A stretch of DNA of 20,209 nt from Thermoleophilia bacterium (GCA_013362295.1 JABFWJ010000270.1:1-20209), one strand, 5' to 3'; positions 7,325 to 15,364 are shown, numbered from the stretch's first letter. A program made the numbers and translations. The notes: generated by a model not told the origin, from the sequence alone.

Positions 7325-8358
7325 CGGCAACCGAGCTCGAAGCTCCCGAGCTCGTCCTCGTCGACGTTCCCTCGCGTCGCCGCCGCCATCCGCTCGTGGG
7401 CTTCGTGCTCAGGCGGGTGGCGGCGGGGATCGCGACGCTCTTCGTCGTCTCGATCCTCCTCTTCGCCGGCACCAACGTCCTGCCCGGCGACGTCGCGAGC
7501 GCAGTCCTCGGCCGGGACTCGACACCCGCCGGCCTGGCGCAGATCCGGAAGGAGCTCGATCTGAATCGGCCCGCGTCGGAGCGCTACTGGAGCTGGCTTT
7601 CCGGGTTCGTCCAGGGAGACCTCGGCTCGTCGGTCGCGAGCCAGGCCGTGAGTGGCGAGCCGACTCCGATCTCGGGGCTGATCGGCGACCGGATCCGGAA
7701 CACCGCCACGCTCGCGCTCTGCACGGTGTTGTTGCTCGTGCCGCTCTCGATCTTCTTCGGCGTCCTCTCGGCGACGCGTGCAGGCAGTCCGGTCGACCAT
7801 GCCGTCACCGGGATCTCGCTCGGCCTGATCTCGTTGCCCGAGTTCGTGACCGGAACACTGCTCGTGCTGCTCCTCGCGCAGTGGCTCGGGCTGCTGCCGG
7901 CGGTCTCGTTGATCGCGATCGGCGCTTCGGTGTTCACGCATCCGTCGATCCTCGTCCTGCCGGTGCTGACGCTGCTCGCCGCCTCGCTTGCGCAGACGAC
8001 GAGGATGGTGCGTGCAGGGATGCTCGAGGTGCTGCGCTCCGACTACGTCGAGTGGGCGCGGCTGAGCGGGCATCGGGAGCGTGACGTCGTCTTCCGGTAC
8101 GCGCTGCGGAACGCGCTCGCGCCGACGGTGCAGGTGATCGCGCTGAACGTGCAGTGGCTGGTTGGAGGGATCGTCGTCACCGAATACGTCTTCGGCTACC
8201 CCGGGATCGGCCAGGCGCTCGTCCAGGCTGTCAGCGCGCGCGACGTTCCCTACGTGCTGAGCGTCGGAATGCTGATCGCGATCGTCTACATCGCGCTCAA
8301 CGTGCTGGCCGACCTGCTCGTCGTGCTGCTCGTCCCGAAGTTGCGGACGGCGCAGTGA
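7321..8358 (+). CDS. ABC transporter permease, DppB/OppB type
   Basis: The protein has 345 residues and starts with the GTG at 7321 within a GTGA overlap with the binding-protein stop. It has a first membrane helix after a basic stretch (RRRRHPLVGFVLRRVAAGIATLFVVSILLF), the family's LPGD motif after the first helix (NVLPGDVA), an external loop, and five further helices. The cytoplasmic EAA loop that contacts the ATPase is EVLRSDYVEWARLSG...ERDVVFRYALRNAL. Near the C-terminus is VTEYVFGYPGIGQALVQAV, a hallmark of DppB/OppB proteins (E..F..PGIG). It would form the membrane channel together with the next protein. The N-terminal 25 residues are a little longer than usual. Confidence 0.92.
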   Translation: MTATELEAPELVLVDVPSRRRRHPLVGFVLRRVAAGIATLFVVSILLFAGTNVLPGDVASAVLGRDSTPAGLAQIRKELDLNRPASERYWSWLSGFVQGDLGSSVASQAVSGEPTPISGLIGDRIRNTATLALCTVLLLVPLSIFFGVLSATRAGSPVDHAVTGISLGLISLPEFVTGTLLVLLLAQWLGLLPAVSLIAIGASVFTHPSILVLPVLTLLAASLAQTTRMVRAGMLEVLRSDYVEWARLSGHRERDVVFRYALRNALAPTVQVIALNVQWLVGGIVVTEYVFGYPGIGQALVQAVSARDVPYVLSVGMLIAIVYIALNVLADLLVVLLVPKLRTAQ

Positions 8359-9203
8359 CCGCGCTCGCCGTCCGGCTCCGCTTCGCCCGCACCGGCTACG
8401 GCAAGGTCGGGCTCGCCGGCAGCCTGCTCCTGCTCGCGCTGATTGCCGTTGGTCCGCTCCTCGCTCCGTACGATCCCTCCGCGATCGCCGGGCTGCCCTT
8501 GCAGCATGCGAGCCGGCAGTTCCCGCTCGGCACCGACGGCCTCGGACGCGACGTGCTCTCACGCGTTCTTTGGGGCGGGCGCAGCATTGTCGGCCTCTCC
8601 GTGCTCGCGACGTCGCTGGCGTACGCCGCCGGCGCGTCGATCGGCCTCCTCGCCGGCTACACGAAGTCGATCCTCGACCCGCTCTTGATGCGTGCGATGG
8701 ACGTCCTGCTCGCGGTGCCGCCCCTGCTCTTCCTGCTCGTGCTCGCAACCGGCGCGGGGCGCAGCATCCCGGTGCTCGTGCTCGGCGTCGCAACCGTCCA
8801 CGTCCCGTCGATTGCGCGGATCGTGCGGGCGTCCACGCAGGAGGTCGCGACGCACGGCTACGTCGAGGCCGCGGTCGCCCGCGGCGAGCGGCTCCCCGCG
8901 CTCCTCGGCCGCGAGATCCTGCCGAACGTCCTCGGGACCGTGCTTGCCGACGCCGGCATCCGGCTCACGGCGTCGATCCTGATCCTCGCGTCGGTCAACT
9001 TCCTCGGCCTCGGCCTGCAGCCGCCTGCGGCGGACTGGGCGCTGATGATCTCGGAGAACCGCGGCGGCATCGCGCTGAACTCGCTAGCCGTGGCAGCCCC
9101 GGCCCTGCTGATTGCATTCCTGACGATCTCGGTCAACTTGGTCGCAGACGCCGTCGCGCGCAGCCTCGGCACGTCGACCGACCGGAAACGGGTGGCGCGG
9201 TGA
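8355..9203 (+). CDS. ABC transporter permease, DppC/OppC type
   Basis: The protein has 282 residues, starting at GTG 8355 in a GTGA overlap with the dppB-type stop. The N-terminal helix (VGLAGSLLLLALIAVGPLLAPYDP) is followed by the family signature HPLGTDGLGRDVLSR-like segment, here FPLGTDGLGRDVLSRVLWGGR. Five further helices surround the EAA loop (ASTQEVATHGYVEAAVARGE ... REILPNVLGTV). The C-terminus has FLGLGLQPPAADWALMISENR, also typical of DppC. It pairs with the DppB-type permease in the inner channel. The next gene overlaps it by the same GTGA arrangement, so the whole operon is translationally coupled. Confidence 0.92.
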   Translation: MTALAVRLRFARTGYGKVGLAGSLLLLALIAVGPLLAPYDPSAIAGLPLQHASRQFPLGTDGLGRDVLSRVLWGGRSIVGLSVLATSLAYAAGASIGLLAGYTKSILDPLLMRAMDVLLAVPPLLFLLVLATGAGRSIPVLVLGVATVHVPSIARIVRASTQEVATHGYVEAAVARGERLPALLGREILPNVLGTVLADAGIRLTASILILASVNFLGLGLQPPAADWALMISENRGGIALNSLAVAAPALLIAFLTISVNLVADAVARSLGTSTDRKRVAR

Positions 9204-10966
9204 ACGAGCACGCGCTCGCAGTGGACGACCTGCGCATCGAGCTCGTGTCGGGTGAGCCGGTGGTCGAAGACGTCTCGTTCCGCGTCGGACACGGTGAGGT
9301 GCTCGGTCTCGTCGGCGAGTCGGGAAGCGGCAAGACCACGACTGCACTCGCGCTCCTCGGCTACGCGCGGCCCGGCGTCCGGATCGCGAACGGCACGATC
9401 GACGTGGCGGGCACGCGAATCTCCGGCCTGTCCGAGGCGCAGGTCCGTCGGTATCGCGGCCGCCTGATCTCCTACGTTCCTCAAGATCCGGCCGCGGCGC
9501 TCAATCCTTCCGTCCGCGTCGGAGATCAGGTCGGCAACATGCTCGAACGCTCGTCTGAGAAGGAAGCTCACGTCGACGACGCGTTCGAGCTCGTGCAGCT
9601 GCCCACAGCCCGCGACTTCCGGCGGCGCTTCCCGCACCAGCTGTCAGGGGGGCAGCAGCAGCGCGTCGCGATCGCGGCCGCCCTCGTCTGCAAGCCGGCG
9701 GTCGTGCTGATGGACGAGCCGACGACGGGCCTCGACGTGGTCACGCAGGCGAACCTGCTGGCTCAGGTGCGGCGGCTCCAGCGCGAGCTCGGGTTCGCGA
9801 TCGTCTACGTGTCGCACGACCTCGCCGTCGTCGCGTCGATTGCCGACCGCATCGTCGTCATGTATGCCGGCCGCGTCGTCGAGGACGGTCCGGCTGCGCG
9901 CGTGCTCTCGGAACCGCAGCATCCGTACAGCCTCGGCCTCATCGCTTCGGTTCCCGATCCGCGGGAGCCCCGCGTGCTCCGGAGCATTCCCGGCGTCGCG
10001 GTCGGCGTGGGCGAGCGCCCGCCGGGATGCCCGTTCGCTCCGCGCTGCCCGCAGCGAATCGCCGCCTGCGAGGAGAGCGACCCGAGGCTCGAGCGGACGG
10101 GCGGCGATCGCCTCGTCCGCTGTCTCGAGTGGCGGCGCACGCCGACGCTCGCGCCCGAGTGGCGCGCACCGTCGGGCGCCTTGCCGAGCAGGCCGGCTTC
10201 CCTGCTCGCCGTGGAGGAGCTGCGCGCCGAGCATCGAGGGCGCGGCGACGCCGTCGTCGCTTGCTCCGGGGTCTCCTTTGCGATCGCGCAGGGTGAGTGT
10301 GTCGCGCTCGTCGGCGAGTCCGGCAGCGGCAAGACGACGATTGCCCGTTGCGTCGCGGGCCTGCACGCGCCTGCACGCGGCCGGGTCCTGCTCGACGGCG
10401 CCGCGCTCGCCCCGCTCGCGGCGGGCCGCACGCCCGACGCCCGCCGCAGGATTCAGATCGTCTTCCAGAACCCATACGACTCGCTGAACCCGCGTCATCG
10501 CGTCGCCCAGTCGATCGCGCGGCCGGCGCAGGCTCTGCGCGGGTATTCGCGGAAGGCGGCCGAGCACGCTGTCGCCGACCTGCTCGAACGGGTGCGGCTG
10601 CCGGCGCGGCTCGCGACCCGCTTCCCGGGTGAGCTCTCGGGCGGCGAGCGTCAGCGCGTCGCCGTTGCGCGGGCGCTCGCAGCCGATCCGGACCTGATCG
10701 TCTGCGACGAGATCACGTCGGCGCTCGACGTGTCCGTGCAAGCGGCTGTGCTCGAGCTGCTCGCTGACCTGCGCGCCGAGCTGGGGCTCGCGCTGCTCCT
10801 GATCACCCACGATCTCGGCGTCGTCTCGAGCGTCGCGGATCGTGTGCTCGTGCTCGACCAAGGTGTCGTCTGCGAGCAGGGCGCCGTGCGCTCGTTGCTC
10901 GCGTCTCCCGAGCACGCGTACACCCAGCGGCTGGTCGCCGCGGCGCCGACACTGTCGGTGCGCTAG
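9200..10966 (+). CDS. ABC transporter ATPase, fused DppD-DppF type
   Basis: The 588 residues contain two complete nucleotide-binding domains in one chain. Domain 1 has Walker A GESGSGKTT (39-47), signature LSGGQ (148-152), Walker B VVLMDEP (168-174) and switch H206. Domain 2 has GESGSGKTT (372-380), LSGGE (479-483), Walker B LIVCDEI (499-505) and ITHD. Between them is the oligopeptide-transporter C-terminal segment with the cysteine pattern CPFAPRCPQRIAAC (277-290) and a later Cys at 308. In most species these are two proteins (DppD and DppF); fused versions are known, as in YejF and GsiA. The start is GTG 9200, overlapping the permease stop. It energises the importer. The gene ends 60 bp before the right repeat. 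Confidence 0.92.
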   Translation: MNEHALAVDDLRIELVSGEPVVEDVSFRVGHGEVLGLVGESGSGKTTTALALLGYARPGVRIANGTIDVAGTRISGLSEAQVRRYRGRLISYVPQDPAAALNPSVRVGDQVGNMLERSSEKEAHVDDAFELVQLPTARDFRRRFPHQLSGGQQQRVAIAAALVCKPAVVLMDEPTTGLDVVTQANLLAQVRRLQRELGFAIVYVSHDLAVVASIADRIVVMYAGRVVEDGPAARVLSEPQHPYSLGLIASVPDPREPRVLRSIPGVAVGVGERPPGCPFAPRCPQRIAACEESDPRLERTGGDRLVRCLEWRRTPTLAPEWRAPSGALPSRPASLLAVEELRAEHRGRGDAVVACSGVSFAIAQGECVALVGESGSGKTTIARCVAGLHAPARGRVLLDGAALAPLAAGRTPDARRRIQIVFQNPYDSLNPRHRVAQSIARPAQALRGYSRKAAEHAVADLLERVRLPARLATRFPGELSGGERQRVAVARALAADPDLIVCDEITSALDVSVQAAVLELLADLRAELGLALLLITHDLGVVSSVADRVLVLDQGVVCEQGAVRSLLASPEHAYTQRLVAAAPTLSVR

Positions 10967-11026
10967 GAGGGCTCAGCAACTCGATTGACGAAACCCTGAT
11001 GAGGACGCCAGGGCGAGAGGAAACTG

Positions 11027-11152
11027 GCGCAGGCGAACGCCGTGCACTTTGTGTTGACTCAACACAAACCTGGCTGACGCCTCCGAAACTTTGTGTTGAC
11101 TCAACACTTAGTCAAGGCCCGTCAAGGTGCGTCGAGGAACACCGGCCAGGCG
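11027..11152 (-). repeat. 126-bp dispersed element, right copy (inverted relative to 2277-2402)
   Basis: The reverse complement aligns with 2277-2402 over its full length. The two palindromes are centred at 11058 and 11100, 42 bp apart, with core GTGTTGACTCAACAC on the plus strand. As on the left, the element lies between convergent genes, here the ABC ATPase (ends 10966) and the PIN gene (ends 11193). The bases just outside the two copies do not form an obvious target-site duplication. Confidence 0.85.
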
Positions 11153-11192
11153 TCGAGAAACGCCTTCGTCTGATCGTGCCCAGGCCCGCCGA

Positions 11193-11594
11193 TCAGGCCG
11201 TGCGTAGCGCGTCGATCGTCGCCGTCTTGACGAGGCCAGAGACCGCCCGCGCCAGATCGCTGTCGGCAGTGACGAAGACGTCTGCCTGTAGCTGCGTCAG
11301 CGCCACGAATTCGGCGTCGAACGTTGTCTCCCACCCCAGCTGATCTGCGACTTTCCACGTTTTCCGCTGGAGCACCTTGTCGCCGAGGAAGCGAACCTTC
11401 AGCGAGTTGATCCGCGTTACCCGCTCGATCCCCTGTGCGGCCGAGATCTCACCCCGACGGGCCGCTTCGTACAGCGCCGACAGCGCCTGCGAGCGGACGA
11501 GTGTCGGTGCGACGAGCCTGTGCTCATGGGCGACCTCGATCTCGCCTGCCGCAATCCGGAGCAGCGTCTCGCAGTCGACGACGAAGCGAGTCAC
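11193..11594 (-). CDS. PIN-domain protein (VapC-like)
   Basis: The protein has 133 residues. It begins FVVDCETLL, the first acidic position of the PIN nuclease fold (D7), and ends with the second cluster TFDAEFVALTQLQADVFVTADSDLARAV (D93, D111 and D113). At the usual position of the conserved Glu in the second helix there is Q36 (APTLVRSQALSALYEA), with E43 nearby. PIN domains are Mg-dependent RNases; many are VapC toxins, but no antitoxin-like gene is adjacent. The GTG start (11594-11592) overlaps the TGA of the carbamoylase gene, so it is translated as the last gene of the hydantoinase operon. It may be a toxin without its partner, or a housekeeping RNase-like protein. Confidence 0.75.
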   Translation of the reverse strand: MTRFVVDCETLLRIAAGEIEVAHEHRLVAPTLVRSQALSALYEAARRGEISAAQGIERVTRINSLKVRFLGDKVLQRKTWKVADQLGWETTFDAEFVALTQLQADVFVTADSDLARAVSGLVKTATIDALRTA

Positions 11595-12826
11595 GCCGCA
11601 GACGCTACCCGGGGCAAGGCGATTGCGAGGGCCGCCGCCAGCAGCACGTTCGCGCCGTTGACGCAGTCCTCCCAGGCGGTCAGCTCGCCGGGCGCGTGGC
11701 TGAGGCCGCCCACGGACGGGACGAAGATCATCCCGGCGCGCGTGATCCCGGCCAGCACCTGCGCGTCGTGCCCCGCACCCGACGGGAGCCGCATCGACGC
11801 GAGCCCGAGTCCGCCGGCGACTCGCTCGATGACCGCTCCGAGGCCGGCGTCGAGCGTGGTCGGTTCCCAGCGCCCGACCGGCGTGATCCCGAGCTCGACC
11901 CCGCGCCGCGCCGCCTCGTTTCGCGCCCGGTCGAGCAGAGCGGTCTCGAGGACGTCGAGCTCCGGGGTTTCGAGCGCCCGAAACTCCAGCGCGAGGTGCG
12001 CCGAGCCCGGCACGACGTTGTAGGCGCCCGGCTCGAGGCGGACATCGCCGACGGTGGCGACACAGCCGGGGAAGTTGCGGACGACGAGCTCTTCGGCGGC
12101 GACCGCGAAGGAGGCTGCGGCAAGTCCCGCGTCCTGGCGGGCGTCCATCGGCGTCGTGCCCGCATGGGCGGCTGCCCCGCGGAAGTGCAGTGAGTAGGAA
12201 CGCGCGCCGACGATCCCGGTCACGACGCCGATTTGCGCGCCGGCGCACTCGAGCACAGGCCCCTGCTCGATGTGGAGCTCGAGATACGCGGCCAGCGACG
12301 CCGGATCGCGCCGCGCGTCTGCGAGGCGATCCTCGCGGAGCCCGGCACGGGCGAGGCCGGCGGCGAGGGCGGCGCGGCCGCCCCGCGGTGCTTCGAGCGA
12401 CTCGGCCGCCAGCACTCCGGCGAGCGCCTCGCTCCCGAGCAGTCCGACGAGGGTGCCCTCCTCGTCGGTGAAGTCGATCGCCTCGAGCGTCAGCGGCAAC
12501 TCGAGGCCTGCCGCCTGCACCGTGAGCAGGACGTGCAGCGCGGCGACGACGCCGAGTGCACCGTCGAACCGGCCGCCGTTCGGCACCGAGTCGAGATGCG
12601 AGCCGAGCAGGAGCGTCGGCCCGTTCCGCCGCAGGAGCGCGGAGTGGTTTCCCGCGGCATCGACGCTCGTCTCGAGGCCCGCTGCTTCAGCACGGGCGAG
12701 GAACCAGGCCCGCGCGGCGAGGTGAGCGTCGCCGAGGCTCGGCCGCTCGACCCCGCCCGCGGGAGTCGCGCCGATCGCGGCGAGCGCGTCGAAGTCCTCG
12801 CGCAGCCGTTCGCCGTCGACGCGCAC
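11591..12826 (-). CDS. M20 family N-carbamoyl amino acid hydrolase / allantoate amidohydrolase
   Basis: This 411-residue protein has all dimetal motifs of the AllC/HyuC group: H77 and D88 (GSHLDSVPNGGRFDG), E122/E123 (FTDEEG), H185 (ELHIEQGP) and H377 (GGLSHAPGE). The dimerisation lid carries the conserved AAAHAGTTPMDARQDA and the SGAGHDAQ loop. Such enzymes release CO2 and ammonia from N-carbamoyl amino acids, beta-ureido acids or allantoate in the cytoplasm. It starts at GTG 12826, one base after the hydantoinase stop, and is followed by the PIN gene with an overlap. The order hydantoinase then carbamoylase is the classical hyu/hydantoin or reductive pyrimidine arrangement, so the substrate is likely the ring-opened product of the neighbour. 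Stereochemistry and side chain cannot be told. Confidence 0.9.
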   Translation of the reverse strand: MRVDGERLREDFDALAAIGATPAGGVERPSLGDAHLAARAWFLARAEAAGLETSVDAAGNHSALLRRNGPTLLLGSHLDSVPNGGRFDGALGVVAALHVLLTVQAAGLELPLTLEAIDFTDEEGTLVGLLGSEALAGVLAAESLEAPRGGRAALAAGLARAGLREDRLADARRDPASLAAYLELHIEQGPVLECAGAQIGVVTGIVGARSYSLHFRGAAAHAGTTPMDARQDAGLAAASFAVAAEELVVRNFPGCVATVGDVRLEPGAYNVVPGSAHLALEFRALETPELDVLETALLDRARNEAARRGVELGITPVGRWEPTTLDAGLGAVIERVAGGLGLASMRLPSGAGHDAQVLAGITRAGMIFVPSVGGLSHAPGELTAWEDCVNGANVLLAAALAIALPRVASAA

Positions 12827-12827
12827 G

Positions 12828-14174
12828 TCAGATCCCTCGCTCGACGAACCGGCCCCGTCCGGGCGCGCCGACGAACGCCCCGTCGTCGACGATCACCTCG
12901 CCGCGGCTGATCGTCGTGACCGGGAAGCCGCAGACTTCGATCCCCTCGTAGCTCGAGAACGGGAGCGGCGAGTGCAGCGTGTCCGGCGAGAGCGTCACCC
13001 GCTTCCGCGGATCGAACAGCACGATATCGGCGTCGGAACCGGGACGAAGTCGTCCCTTGTGATCCAGCCCGAAGAGGGCGGCGGGCCTCGTGCAGCACGC
13101 GTCGACCCAGCGGCAGAGATCGATCAGTCCCGTGCGGACCCCGAATGTATGCACGAGCGCGACGCGCGCTTCGACGCCGGAGACACCGGCAGGGTGCGTC
13201 TTGTCGCGCGGCACCCGCGGGCAGTGATCGGACTCGACGACGTCGATGGTGCCCGCGGCGACCGCGTCCCAGAGTGCGGCGCGCTGCTCGGCGTCGCGGA
13301 TCGGCGGTCGTACGGCGAGCGACTCGGCGTGCAATCCGTCCGCGTCGAGCAAGGACTGCTCGAGCACGAGCCCGTGCGACGTCACCTCCGCGGCGACGGC
13401 GCGCCCGGTCCGCTTGGCGCGAGCGACCTCGTGCGCCGCCTCGCGACACGAGAGGTGGAAGACGAGCAGCCGCGTTCCCGCCAGCCCGGCCAGCACGATC
13501 GCGCGGTGCACCGCCTCGGCCTCCGCCGCCGGCGGACAGGCGGCCGCCAACCAGGCGGGGCCGCTCTTCCCCTCGGTGTCGAGTCGCCGCGTGAGCTCGC
13601 CGATCACGTCGTCGTTCTCTGCGTGGACAACAGTAAGGCCGCCTCGGCTCCCGACGGCCTGCATTACGCGGAAGATCGCCGCGTCAGGCAGCCGATAGCC
13701 CTCGTAGGCCATGTAGAGCTTGAACGAGCACACGCCGCGCTCGAACTCGTCTGCGACCTCCGCCAGCCGGTCCGGGTCCGGGTCGCGCAAATTAAGGTGG
13801 AGCCCGTAGTCGATCACGGCTTCGCCGGCCGCGTCCGCGAGTCTCTGTTCGAGCCCGTCGATGAGCGAGCGGCCGACCGCCGGCTGCGCGAAATCGATGA
13901 CGGTGGTCACCCCGCCGAAGGCAGCCGCGCGTGTGCCCGTGGCGAACGAATCCGCCGTGCGCGTTGCGTACGGCGGAAAGGTGGGATCGTCGAAATGGAC
14001 GTGGCCGTCGACGGCGCCGGGGATCACATAGAGCCCACGTGCATCGCGCTCGACAGCGCCGGTGAGCCCGGTGCCGAGTGCGGCAATCCGCCCTCCCGAG
14101 ACGGCGACGTCGGCAACGCCTGCCCGCTCCGACGTGACGACGAGGCCGCCTCTGACGACGAGGTCGTAGCTCAA
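12828..14174 (-). CDS. D-hydantoinase / dihydropyrimidinase family cyclic amidohydrolase
   Basis: The protein has 448 residues, the normal size for the family. It carries every binuclear-metal ligand: H58 and H60 (DGHVHF), the carboxylatable lysine K152 (CSFKLYMAY), H184 (VVHAEN), H240 (FHLSC) and D316 (ESDHCP). The composite beta-sandwich is formed by the N-terminal DLVVRGGLVVTSE and the C-terminal GSDADIVLFDP. These enzymes open hydantoins, dihydropyrimidines or, in allantoinases, allantoin. The start is TTG 14174; no better start is seen downstream before conserved sequence. A TAGAGT box nine bases upstream suggests a very short leader. It heads the operon with the carbamoylase and PIN genes and is divergent from the aminotransferase only 20 bp away. 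Hydantoinase versus allantoinase is not resolved. Confidence 0.9.
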   Translation of the reverse strand: MSYDLVVRGGLVVTSERAGVADVAVSGGRIAALGTGLTGAVERDARGLYVIPGAVDGHVHFDDPTFPPYATRTADSFATGTRAAAFGGVTTVIDFAQPAVGRSLIDGLEQRLADAAGEAVIDYGLHLNLRDPDPDRLAEVADEFERGVCSFKLYMAYEGYRLPDAAIFRVMQAVGSRGGLTVVHAENDDVIGELTRRLDTEGKSGPAWLAAACPPAAEAEAVHRAIVLAGLAGTRLLVFHLSCREAAHEVARAKRTGRAVAAEVTSHGLVLEQSLLDADGLHAESLAVRPPIRDAEQRAALWDAVAAGTIDVVESDHCPRVPRDKTHPAGVSGVEARVALVHTFGVRTGLIDLCRWVDACCTRPAALFGLDHKGRLRPGSDADIVLFDPRKRVTLSPDTLHSPLPFSSYEGIEVCGFPVTTISRGEVIVDDGAFVGAPGRGRFVERGI

Positions 14175-14182
14175 CCGCTGCG

Positions 14183-14188
14183 TACTCT
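14183..14188 (+). promoter_or_regulatory. -10 element (TACTCT) of the aminotransferase gene
   Basis: TACTCT fits TANNNT and ends seven bases before the GTG at 14195, so transcription would begin at or next to the start codon (leaderless). It overlaps the oppositely oriented box of the hydantoinase gene. Confidence 0.5.
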
Positions 14189-14189
14189 A
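14184..14189 (-). promoter_or_regulatory. -10 element (TAGAGT) of the hydantoinase operon
   Basis: On the minus strand TAGAGT is followed by nine bases and the TTG start at 14174. It shares five bases with the plus-strand box, so RNA polymerase can probably occupy only one of the two promoters at a time. Confidence 0.45.
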
Positions 14190-14194
14190 CTGCC

Positions 14195-15310
14195 GTGACC
14201 GAATGGTCCCGCCTCGTCCGTCCTGCGCTGCACGAGCTCGGTGCGTACCACCCGGGACCGAGCATGGCGGAGCTCGAAGAACGGTACGGCCGCACGGTCG
14301 TTCGCCTCAACCGGAACGAGGACCTCTTTCCGCCGCTCCCGGGCCTGCGCGAAGCGGTCGAGGCAGAGCTCCCGAACGTCTGGATGTACCCGGAGGAGTC
14401 GTACAGCGAATTCCGCAGTGCCGTCGCGAACTGGGTCGGGACGAAACCCGACCGCATCGTGCCGGCGCACGGAACGCAAGCGCTGATCGGCACGCTGGCC
14501 GGGCTCTTCCTCGATCAGGGCGACGCTGTCGTCGTGCCGCAGCCCACGTACGGCCTGTACGGGCAGGCGAGCGCGGCGCGCGGCGCCGTCGTGCACCGCG
14601 TGCCGCTGCTCGACCTGCGCATCGACCTCGACGCGGTCGCGACGACTGCGACGGCGGTCGGTGCGCGGCTGATCTGGATCTGCGATCCGAACAACCCGAC
14701 GGCCTCCCTGATCGAGGCCGCCGAGTGGCATGCGTTCCTCGACGCCGTCCCGGACGGGTGCGTCGTCGTCGCGGACGAGGCCTACGCCGATTACGTCGAG
14801 CCGGCGGCGAGGCTCCGCCGCGAGCGCGACGTCGAAGCGGGCCGGCGGCTCGTCGTGCTCCGCACCCTGTCGAAACTTTTCGGGATCGCCGGGCTCCGCC
14901 TCGGCTACGCCGTCGGCGATCCGCAGCTCGCCCGCTATCTCGACGTCATGCAGGAGCCGTTCAACGTCAACCGGGCTGCGCTCGCGGCCGGCCGCGTCTG
15001 CCTCGCGCATCCCGAGCTGATCGAGGAGCGCCGGCTCGCGGTCGCGGAGGCCCGCAGCGTGCTCTGCGAGCGGCTGCGCGCGGTGGGCGTCGAGCCGCTC
15101 CCGTCGCAGACGAACTTCGTGCTCGTCCGAACCGGCGTCGATGACGCTGCACTTGCGGCGGCTCTCGCCGGAGAAGGCCTCCTCGTCCGCGCCGGCGGTG
15201 AGTACGGCCTCGACGGCTACGTCCGGATCACCGTCGGCCCGGTGCCGCTGATGAAACGGGTGGCCGACGCGCTCGGCCGGACGCGCGCGACGCTGCTCGC
15301 GCGAGCGTAA
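14195..15310 (+). CDS. PLP-dependent aminotransferase, histidinol-phosphate aminotransferase-like (class I/II)
   Basis: The 371 residues show a fold-type I aminotransferase. Motifs are RLNRNED (38-43), YPEESYSEFRSAVANW, AHGTQALI, the cofactor-contact DPNNPT with N166, D194 and Y197 (DEAYADY), the Schiff-base lysine K227 (RTLSKLFG) and the arginine-containing GLRLGY (R235). This pattern is closest to HisC/CobD-type enzymes, but the location away from any his genes and the divergent hydantoinase argue for a catabolic transaminase acting on the amino acid released from the carbamoylase, or for an amino-acid decarboxylase-like homologue. GTG 14195 has no Shine-Dalgarno; TACTCT just upstream suggests a leaderless mRNA. 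The gene ends before a strong hairpin. Confidence 0.85.
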   Translation: MTEWSRLVRPALHELGAYHPGPSMAELEERYGRTVVRLNRNEDLFPPLPGLREAVEAELPNVWMYPEESYSEFRSAVANWVGTKPDRIVPAHGTQALIGTLAGLFLDQGDAVVVPQPTYGLYGQASAARGAVVHRVPLLDLRIDLDAVATTATAVGARLIWICDPNNPTASLIEAAEWHAFLDAVPDGCVVVADEAYADYVEPAARLRRERDVEAGRRLVVLRTLSKLFGIAGLRLGYAVGDPQLARYLDVMQEPFNVNRAALAAGRVCLAHPELIEERRLAVAEARSVLCERLRAVGVEPLPSQTNFVLVRTGVDDAALAAALAGEGLLVRAGGEYGLDGYVRITVGPVPLMKRVADALGRTRATLLARA

Positions 15311-15322
15311 ACCTCGACTGCT

Positions 15323-15355
15323 CGAATCTGGTTCCGCTGCGCGGAATCAGATTCG
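15323..15355. terminator. bidirectional hairpin terminator without U-tract
   Basis: A 15-bp stem (CGAATCTGGTTCCGC with GCGGAATCAGATTCG, one G-T wobble) closes on a TGC loop. It lies between the convergent aminotransferase (ends 15310) and PuuE-like (ends 15365) genes, where a shared terminator is expected. There is no T-run on either side, as is common in high-GC actinobacteria. Confidence 0.75.
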
Positions 15356-15364
15356 GGGCTGCTC

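Noticed and set aside
7204..8793. 529-codon minus-strand open frame opposite the two permease genes
   Set aside because: Arg/Gln/Glu-rich shadow sequence without domains; the opposite strand encodes clear DppB and DppC proteins with coupled starts.
9644..10915. 423-codon minus-strand open frame opposite the fused ATPase
   Set aside because: No motif on this strand; both ATPase domains on the plus strand are complete.
2277..11152. Inverted repeats as the ends of a transposon or integron
   Set aside because: No transposase, recombinase or resolvase gene lies between them, the outer flanks show no target-site duplication, and the cargo looks like ordinary metabolic and transport genes.
14195..15310. 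True hisC of histidine biosynthesis
   Set aside because: The sequence is HisC-like, but no other his gene is near and the context is catabolic, so no gene symbol was assigned.
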